64,000 bases of DNA from Spirogloea muscicola (lineage: Eukaryota; Streptophyta; Zygnematophyceae; Spirogloeales; Spirogloeaceae): the NCBI GenBank assembly GCA_009602725.1, contig WELB01000062.1, forward strand, positions 60,978 through 124,977, given 5' to 3'. Under the pieces are notes generated by a model that was given only the letters and a program-made list of their open reading frames with translations, was not told the DNA's origin and searched no databases. This document shows, in pieces, positions 56,075 through 64,000 of the stretch. The position numbers and the translations under genes are program-made. How positions within the stretch are numbered: position 1 is the first letter of the stretch; the number at the start of each line of letters is the position of its first letter.

Positions 56075-56553
56075 AGTGATGGAGGGCCTGAGTGGCCAAG
56101 CACAAAAGCAAGCACATTGACAGATGTGCATCACCTGCTGCTAAGCTGACCCGTTCAGTAACCACGAGCTAGCACAGAGAAAAGTTTCCTGTATTTGAAA
56201 CAAACGTAGGCCAAAAGGCCACGTACAAAGGCAAACACATCTAAAGATCTACATATCCTACAGCAGATTGACCCGCTCAGTAACGCCGGGTCAAAATATG
56301 AAGGTCGCTAACCGCACATAGAGGTCGCAAAGGGGGCAAGGAAAATGCGTGTATATTAAGAGATGGGGAGGCCATGTGTGGCCAAGTACAAAGGCAAGCA
56401 CATTGGACAAATGTACGTCACCTGCTGCTAAGCTGACCCGCTCAGTAACCACGAGTCAGCACATAGAGGTCGCTAGCTGACGCTCGAATACCGGACGGCA
56501 ATTGACTAGCTCTTGTGCCAGCAGCTAAGGCTCGACCAGCATTCTGATGCAAG
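56075..56553 (-). mobile_element. Three LINE family D copies, tandem, minus strand
   Basis: ORF ends (RGY stops) are visible as CAGTAACCACGAG or CAGTAACGCCGGG at 56156, 56279 and 56443. Tails show GGCC pairs (TAGGCCAAAAGGCCACG near 56208; GGCCATGTGTGGCC near 56370). The third copy is almost identical to 25521-25731. Confidence 0.7.
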
Positions 56554-57115
56554 GGCAAGGGCTATGAGCAGCCAGCCCGAAACGAATTGACAACGGAACT
56601 GATTGCAGTCTTTCTCCGCAGTGCTTAGTCCTCCCACGTGGTGCTTCCGTGCTCAAGTCACGATCTGAGCTTTAGGGCGAGGCTTCAGAGCACCCTCCCC
56701 CTGTTTTACCATTGCATCCTCAGGCCCCTTTGTGGCTCCACCAACTTGCTCGTCACGCCGTTGCCCGCCGCTTCCATGGGGAGCCGGTGGACTTCCCCGC
56801 CGCCGGGTCGTTGGCCCAGGTGTATCGCATGCGCCTGGCCGTCTCGCTGCAGAGGTCCATGGCCCGTGCGCTGCACCTGCGTGCTGGCCGAGCCCTTGCT
56901 GCTGCCTCTGGCTCTGGCCAGGGGACATACTTCCAGGAGCATAGCCTCTCCGACCTGCGCCTGCTTAGCAGGGGTTACTGAGTGGTTAGTAGCTGCTTTG
57001 TTTTTTCGTGTGTGCTTGTCATTTCTGCTGCTTCGCCTTAGGGCTTCGCCTGGCTTCCCCCCCCGCTGGCTGTTCCAGCCCATATTCTCAATGGGCGAGC
57101 CCTTCTTCTTCTCCT
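56554..57115 (+). mobile_element. LINE family A fragment
   Basis: Frame 56712-56981: ARHAVARRFHGEPVDFPAAG, SLAQVYRMRLAVSLQRSMAR, ASGSGQGTYFQEHSLSDLRL, LSRGY-TGA (56979-56981). Tail: GCTGG-CTGTT-CCAGCCC then ATATTCTCAATGGGCGAGCC. 56554-56700 is unassigned. Confidence 0.75.
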
Positions 57116-57129
57116 TTGTAGCTGCTCAC

Positions 57130-57225
57130 CGCTCTTAGGCCCCTCTGAACCTTTGTGAATTCTTTTTGGGCTGGCTTTTCGCAGCCCTTGCCCCCATTGG
57201 GAGTGCCACTTCTTCTTCAGAGCAC
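57130..57225 (+). mobile_element. LINE family C tail
   Basis: GGCCCCTCTGAACCTTTGTG, then GGGCTGG-CTTTTCG-CAGCCC and GCCCCCATTGGGAGTGCCAC. It lies about 240 bp upstream of the EF4 start. Confidence 0.6.
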
Positions 57226-57463
57226 AGCGTGCATCCCCTGTTAGGGCGAGCCGGGCCCGCACCCGGCGGCGGCTGAGACGCCGGGTTCCGCGGCGCGATC
57301 CGCTCCGCCGGCGAAGGGGTCGGCCATGGATGCCCATGCGAGGTCCACGCCCTGGCATTCCTGTTCAGGCGCTACTAGCGGCGGCGGCAGTGGCGAAGCC
57401 ATGTCCAGGAGCTAGAGCCGCCCTCTGCCGCAGCGGCGGCCGCCACGAGCGCGGGCGCTAGGC

Positions 57464-60400
57464 ATGGACTCCCTGCGCAGCGCCGGCTCCTGCGCAGCTC
57501 TGCAGAAGTGCCGCGGCCTCCCCGCGGCAGCAGGCCCGAGCGGCAGCGGCAACAGCGGCAGCGGCGACCGCCGGGACTTCGCGTCGCCGTCCAGCCGCCA
57601 GGGGCTGACGGCCGCTCCTTCGTGGCATCTCGACGCCGTCGCCGGCTGGAGGTGAGGCGCTGGCCTCATGGCCAGTCGCAGTCTTGGCCTCTGGAACTAA
57701 GGCTGCACTGAGGCTTCCAGTCTATTGAGGGAATGCGCTGAGATGGCCATGCCGGCATCGCCTGCGTGCCAGGAGGCTGCCGGCTGGGCGCAGCAGAGGA
57801 TCCAGGAGAGCGCTGCGCCGGGCGGGCGGCTGCGGCCTCCACTGCGTTGCGCAGACAACCGGGACCAGCGACGTCAAGGCCACGCGGGAGGGGCGGAAGA
57901 GCCTCGGAGCTCAGGATGACAGGCGCCTTGACAAGGTACGACCACAACGAGCATCCTAAGCAGTCATTTGACACTTGTTTATGGATGTCCTATTTAGTCA
58001 TTCAACACCTTCTTATATGAATGCATGTCATCTTGCTTAGCTGCATGGAGCTCTGACTGTAGAGCTTACCAGACCATCAGCGTAACGTGCCAGCAGCGCA
58101 TGCCTCTGCGCAGGTTCCCGTGTCCAGGATACGGAACTTCAGCATCATCGCGCACATCGACCACGGGAAGTCGACGCTGGCGGACCGCCTCCTCCAGGAC
58201 ACGGGGACTGTGGAGGCCCGGGAGATGCAGCAGCAGTTCCTGGACAACATGGACCTGGAGCGCGAGCGAGGCATCACCATCAAGCTGCAGGTGAGCACGA
58301 TCACCCTGCTGTACAATGCATACGACTTCAGACAGAGGGCCTGGCCACAATGGGCCCCTTCAGGACATTCGTCTTGTCTGCAACAAGCTTGGACAGAGAC
58401 GGCCCTCATGTTGTGTGCGCATCATCTCCAGCTCGAAAGACAGTCTGTCTGTCACTCAGCTTGGAAGGGGCAGGCTGCATGGTATGCTGCGCAAGGAGGC
58501 CGTAGACTTCTCTGCTGCTCTTGTCTCAAGTTCAAGCCATCCCCGCGACCACCCCTTTCTTAGAAGCTTGGCCGTGTTTGCATCATGTGCAGGCAGCACG
58601 CATGCGCTATGTGGCTAGCGATGGAGAGGCATACTGCCTCAACCTGATTGATACCCCTGGGCATGTAGACTTCTCTTACGAGGTGACTTTCTTGTTGTTA
58701 TCAAGGAAGCTGATGGAGCGTGAGAGTCGTCTTTAAGATCATGCAGGGCTCCAATTTCCACTCTTGTGTGTCCCCACTGAGTTAGCAGACGTCATGCCGC
58801 AGGCGCGTCAACATTCTCAGACTACGCTTGCTGGTTCAGATGATTGGGGCATGTGGGCTACATCTAAGCTTGGCCCGTGCGTACAGGTGTCACGTTCTTT
58901 GGCGGCTTGCGAGGGTGCTCTTCTGGTGGTGGATGCCTCCCAGGTCTGCACCATGAATAGCTTGTGAACACATCTTATACACCTCCATGCCTGTGACAAT
59001 ATCCACAAGCAATTTAGCAGAAAGCGTGCTGTTTGATGAATAGGTCCTCCTGTTTCACGACGAGTTTCCTCAACACCCGTTTCCCGCCTCACCTTCTGCA
59101 GGGGGTAGAGGCTCAAACGCTGGCAAATGTCTACCTAGCAATGGAAAATAATTTGGAAATCATACCGGTCCTTAACAAGATCGATTTGCCCGGTGCCAAT
59201 CCAGAACGAGTGAGGGCCGAGATTGAGGAGGTATGTCCGAGTTGCAACACAGGAATTTGTCAGTACTCCCACATGTTGGCAGGTTGCCTTGGCTTGTTCT
59301 TGCATTTCATGTGGCTTACATGTTAGCTGAAGCAGCATGGCCACTTGACCTGGCTCTTGCAGGTTGTTGGGCTGGATTGCAGCGATGCTATACTATGCTC
59401 TGCAAAGGTGCGTAATGAAGGGGCCTATAGCACTCTTGCAACTCGTGACAAGAGTGGCCTGGTCAGTCTCGCCTAGACTTGCACCTGAGGTGCCTGTGCA
59501 CCTGCCCGTGCAACTTCTTTGCACTTCGCTGAGCAAGGAGTGCTTGTGTAGACAGATGAGCAGGCCATGACTTAATGATCTGAGGCGGCACGATAAGCAC
59601 GAAAAGCGTGCTACTTGACCAACTAGTATTAAGTAATAAGGCACCTGTCTGTTTTTCAGGAGGGCATTGGCATCACAGACATTCTGGAGCGTGTCGTTCA
59701 ATACATTCCAGCTCCAAAGGCTACCATCGATGAGCCCCTCAGGGCCTTGATATTTGATAGGTAGCACCTGATCACGAGCTCGGGAGCAGACATGGCACCG
59801 TGTTTGAGGGGTTTAGGCACAGCATTGTTGACTTTGACTTAGGCTGCTTCTGCTCGGGTCCGGTTGCCACAATGTATAATGTTCTAGTAGGTGCTCTGTC
59901 TAAACACGGCATTGGCCTTCCTGGTCCAGTTATTATGACCCCTATAGAGGAGTCATTGTATATTTCCGCCTAATGGATGGCACACTTAAATTGGGAGATA
60001 AGGTTCACTTTATGGCCAGCAAACAGGTACGAAATTGAGACATACTGCTGCAGGGAGAGTCTGGCAAGTAATATAGACTGTTACTGGTGGAAATATGCAT
60101 CACCCGATCATCAAGCTACATGCAGATGGCATTGTCTGAAATTTTGCAGAGCTGACATAGGTATGCCTGTCTGCAACAAACTTGCTAGGAGTATGAGGTG
60201 GATGAGATCGGCGTTCTTTCTCCAAATCAGCTACCTGTGAAAGAGCTGTATGCTGGAGAGGTACGAATTGAGGGTGGTCTCATGCTGAGCATTACGCATA
60301 CAGCATTTTCTGTCAAGCCAGGAACTCCTTGAATCGGCAGACATTGACTGCTGGGGTCCCTTTCACAGGTCGGGTATTTGGCGGCCTCAATAAGGTCAGT

Positions 60401-62878
60401 AGCAGATGCTAGGGTAGGTGATACCATTACACATTCGAGCAGGATTGCCACAGCTGCGCTTCCTGGCTACCAAGAAGCGACGCCCATGGTCTTCTGTGGC
60501 CTTTTCCCTATAGAAGCAGACCAGTAAGTCCTTCCTATCCCCACCCATCAACAATGTACCTCAATCAACACTACAGTATTTCTGCTCTAGTTGGATTGAT
60601 TGTCAAGCATTTGTGTCGCAAACAGAGATCGTTTACCATGGCTGAAACGAGGCACCTCTATGTCCTGATCACAGTAGTGTCTTCATGTTATCAAGTGCTT
60701 ATTGGTGGCCGCTGTAGGTTCCCCGATTTGCGGGATGCATTGGAAAAGCTTCAGCTGAATGATGCTGCCCTGAAGGTAGGGCTCACATGGCACCCCAGGC
60801 TCCCACGCTTGTATGTTGCAACTCTCCTTATTGTTGGATGTTGCACACCTCCTTGGTACTCGGAGTATTTTTGAGAAACAACAAACATCATGATTTCAAT
60901 GTGTAACGTTGCATTTGGTTGGGGAGTGGATGGTTTGTGGTGGGCGCAGTTTGAACCAGAGTCATCAAGTGCCATGGGCTTTGGCTTTCGGTGTGGCTTC
61001 CTGGGCCTTCTCCACATGGAAATTGTTCAGGTTTGTGTTGACATACTACGTTTAGTCCTGTGCAACATGCTGCTCAGGTAGAGCCTCCCAGATTGTCCAT
61101 CTCGTCTCTTATTCTGTCTGACTTCGACGGTCTTACAGGAGAGGCTGGAGAGAGAAAACGGCCTGAATTTGATCACAACTGCGCCAAGTGTTGTGTACAG
61201 AGTACACTGCAGTGACGAAAGTGTGGTAAGTGTTCAAGGTCTGCAGGCAGCCCGAAGCCTGTGGTGACACCGGTGCAGCAAAGGCCTGTTGATGCCAAGG
61301 CCGCTTTCAGAGAGGGGCATGCTTATCCAGCTTATGTCCTGGCTTGTCAATGAGCAGGTGGAGTGTTCGAACCCGTCAGATTTGCCACCTCCAGAGAGGC
61401 GAAAGGCTTTGGAGGAGCCATACGTGAAGGTAGATGACTTGACAGCAGCATGATAGTTGAGTAAGACAAAAAATCCTGTAAAGATGAAGTCATTTTTGTT
61501 GGTGTTGTCTTCATGGGAGGACTTGATCTCTATTGGTGAGCAGGTGGAGATCATGACACCCAAGGACTACATTGGCACCCTCATGGAGCTGGCACAGGAG
61601 AGACGGGGCGACTTCAAGGAGATCAAGTACCTCTCAGAGACCAGGGCGACTTTGATATATGACATACCCCTCGGCGAGGTCGTGGGCGACTTCTTTGACC
61701 AGCTTAAGTCCAGGAGCAAGGGCTATGCCAGTATGGAGTACTCCTTGGTGGGGTATGCATTCTGGCACTTGAAAGAGAATGTGTGGCCTGCTTTGTTACC
61801 AATTCAATCTGTTTCCTGTACCTTTGCAAACAGCAGATCTCAGGCTATTTTTGGCGCAACGTGAGGAATGTCCTTGCAAAGTAACTGCTTGTCTGGTCTT
61901 CTCTTGCAAGGGTTCAGTTACAGGCAAAGTGATCTCGTCAAGTTGGACGTCCTCATCAATGGCGAGCCAGTGGATCCGCTTGCGACTATCGTGCACCGTG
62001 ACAAGGTGGCTGTTGCCTCAGCTAAAGCACAGCAGCTGAAGCTAAGGCCTTTCTTAGCCAACTTTTGTGCTGTACTTCTGACGAGCTTGTTTGTCTGCAG
62101 GCATACTATGTTGGTAGAGCCTTGACACAGAAGCTCAAGGACTTGATTCCACGGCAGATGTTCAAAATACCCATTCAGGTAACACAGACAGCGTGCTTGT
62201 CCTTTGGCCTTCCTCCTTTTGAGTTGCTTGCTAGGATGTTGTGAATATTTCCATGAGGCAATCAAGGATTGTCCCTGCTCTATATTCTGTGCTGTCTTCC
62301 CAGAAGCTTTGCCACAGACAGACAACTGGACAGCGATGCAGCAGCTTTTTAAGTTCTGCTCATTTGATGCAGGCATGTATAGGCACAAAGGTGATAGCCA
62401 GCGAGGCAATTGCGGCAATGCGCAAGGATGTACTTGCGAAGTGCTATGGTGAGGGCCCGCTTTCTGTGGTGCCATGATTTCTGATAAGATCTGATTGTTC
62501 ACCTTGGTTCACCTAAAAGTACCTTGGTGACCGTGGAAGCTGTCTACTGTGGGCAGTACATGCCACCTTCACATGATTTTCTCAAGTCAAGACCAGCCTA
62601 TGATGCTTTCTTTGGTTGGGTGGACTGGCTTCTTCCTGCCCATGCAGGGGGTGACATCTCTCGTAAGAAGAAGCTGCTGAAGAAGCAGGTGAGTTACGGG
62701 CTTAGTTGTGCCCTCACTGCAGCTGCATTGTTGCCGCTCCAGAGAGAGGTAGTAATGCAAGGATGTGCGTGACCACCTGCAGGCCGAGGGCAAGAAGCGC
62801 ATGAAGTCCCTGGGCAGAGTGGAGGTACCCCAGGATGCTTTCATGGCTGTCCTGAGATTAGAGAAGGAGGTCGTGTAG
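57464..62878 (+). CDS. lepA: Organellar elongation factor 4 (LepA), translational GTPase
   Basis: A ribosome-bound GTPase that promotes back-translocation; plastid or mitochondrial by its leader. N-terminal exons are tentative: 57464-57651 ([18 protein letters not shown]...) and one ending 57935 ([15 protein letters not shown]). The core exons 58114-58290, 58593-58682, 58887-58943, 59102-59230, 59363-59407, 59660-59760, 59930-60026, 60189-60260, 60369-60523, 60718-60775, 60950-61030, 61139-61225, 61358-61429, 61544-61752, 61918-62005, 62101-62178, 62373-62448, 62648-62688 and 62783-62878 give 602 codons plus stop, exactly in frame. G1 AHIDHGKS, switch RGITIK, G3 DTPGH, G4 NKID, G5 SAK. The LepA-specific C-terminus is intact: [44 protein letters not shown]. 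Confidence 0.93.
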
Positions 62879-63535
62879 GTGGATGTGGGATGACGGCTCC
62901 CCTCTCAGATCCGTTTTGTGAGCTGCCAGTGGTCGAGATACAATGTGGCAATCCATATTGGCATGTGGTGCAATCGTGAAATATGATATTTCACGATGTG
63001 CCGACATGTGCTGTATTCTTGGGCCCTAGATGCCTATGCAAAACTTGGTCTGTCACGCTCAAAACCTCAGGCCGCCTATTGGCTGATAGTGACTGTGCAC
63101 GACTTATAGCAAGGTGCCGGAATGGCCGGGCCTGCACATACCCAGCAGGCAACAAGCTCAGGCATATTGGGTCAAGGACAGAGTTGGTAAGAGGTATTTG
63201 CCTGTCTGTTCTCCTGGCAAATGAGGAGCTGGATATGACTGCTTCCAATTTAGGCGTCACCTCTTCTAAGGTCGCCTCCCTCGTTTCCTAGCAGCACATC
63301 ACAGATTGCTTGAGCTCCACCTGTGCATGTGGGCCACTTTCCTTCGTGACTTTTGTACCTTTGTGTCTTCTGTACCTCACACACTCCTGTTGTGATGTAA
63401 CGTGATCGCTTGGATCTTGATTTGGTTCGTCACGGTTGAAGACACTGGGACAGTGCACATCACGGCCGTTGATACCTTCTGCCATCTCAACCGGGAGAGC
63501 CACGCGAGTCGGAGAAACTTGCAGCAGAGTGAGGC
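62879..63535. other. EF4 3' flank, no gene recognised
   Basis: About 650 bp with the palindrome ATATGATATTTCACGATGTG-type overlap near 62980-63000 (TGAAATATGATATTTCA). No coding frame with a recognisable domain. Confidence 0.5.
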
Positions 63536-63655
63536 ACCTCCGGACTTTGTCGCTTCTTTTTGGGCTGGCCTTTCCCAGCCACCTTCTCAAATTGGTCGAG
63601 CCTTTCCCAAGTGATCTTCCAAAAGCCGGGAAAGCCAGCCCAGAGAGTATGAACA
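63536..63655. mobile_element. Tail-to-tail LINE hairpin tips
   Basis: Plus strand: TTTTTGGGCTGGCCTTTCCC then AGCCACC and ATTGGTCGAGCC. About 15 bp on, a minus-strand tip (GGGCTGG-CTTTC-CCGGC) faces it (63620-63645). Confidence 0.6.
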
Positions 63656-64000
63656 CAGGCAGGCTGACGGCGGCGCGAAGGAGCCGTTAAAGTTAGGGGG
63701 TCCCTTCCGGGGGGGTTCGGGGGTTCCGCGCCTAACCTTCCCGGTGCGAATATGCGCGACGCCACGTGGCGCCGCCCGCCCGCCGGCAGTTGGGGGGCCG
63801 CCTGCCGCTAGCTGACTCGCGCTAGCGGCAGCGGCACCGCCCCGACGCCGCGGCAAGGCCCCGCCGGGTTACCTGTCGGAAGACAAGGGTGCCGTTAGCA
63901 GCCCGCCCGCCGTCAGGCACGACACTGGCCCGAAGGCGCCGCCAGTCCCACCGCCGCCGCCGCCGCCTCCGACGCCGCCGCCAGTGCCGCCGCCTCCGCC
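63656..64000. repeat. GC-rich low-complexity end of window with (CCG)n
   Basis: The last 300 bp are very GC-rich, ending in CCGCCGCCGCCGCCTCCGAC-type trinucleotide runs (63949-64000). It may be the first exon or promoter of a further gene; no frame can be supported. Confidence 0.5.

Overview
The window is nuclear DNA from a eukaryote of the green lineage. The genes have many short exons with GT-AG introns (often TGCAG at the acceptor) and GC-rich first exons. They are plant-type: a LHY/REVEILLE MYB factor, a plant-style telomere-repeat binding protein, a tetraspanin with the plant GCC.PP signature, a plant-type GH3 beta-xylosidase, plastid-type EF4/LepA and CYP40. A chlorophyte green alga, perhaps trebouxiophyte-like, is my inference; the species cannot be read from the sequence. 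The assembly has gaps at 23679-23736 and 39769-40596 and single Ns at 18452, 27104 and 44075.

Positions 1-19626 are a nested retrotransposon graveyard. Two LINE-type copies come first, then broken Ty3/gypsy chromoviruses on both strands. The best-defined one (7102-14505) has a shortened 5' LTR, a tRNA-iMet primer binding site, gag with a CCHC knuckle, protease, RT, RNase H, integrase, chromodomain, polypurine tract and 3' LTR. It has itself been hit by a LINE fragment (18-bp target duplication) and by two solo LTRs (5-bp duplications, one perfect). A second remnant (15301-19626) is split by a LINE and by another solo LTR. 19627-22180 shows no gene.

Positions 22181-62878 hold nine cellular genes separated by LINE debris: aldo-keto reductase (-), GH3 beta-xylosidase (+), LHY/REVEILLE factor (-), telomere-repeat binding factor (-), tetraspanin (+), MnmM/YtqB-like methyltransferase (+), MDR-family oxidoreductase with a plastid-like leader (-), CYP40 (+) and organellar EF4/LepA (+). 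I rebuilt splice models from reading-frame continuity; five of them (LHY, tetraspanin, methyltransferase, CYP40, EF4 core) close exactly in frame.

The most unusual signal is a set of LINE-like families (called A, B, C, D and E here). Where the ORF end is visible (A, B, D) it reads ...RGY-stop. Most copies are cut off at the 5' side, some have clear 16-18 bp target duplications, and they end without poly(A). Instead they carry a small 3' hairpin (GGGCTGG-loop-CCAGCC in A-C, GGCC-loop-GGCC in D). About 30 such hairpin tails lie in the window, including one inside a CYP40 intron, one just upstream of the CYP40 start, and one inside the putative first coding exon of the telomere-binding gene.
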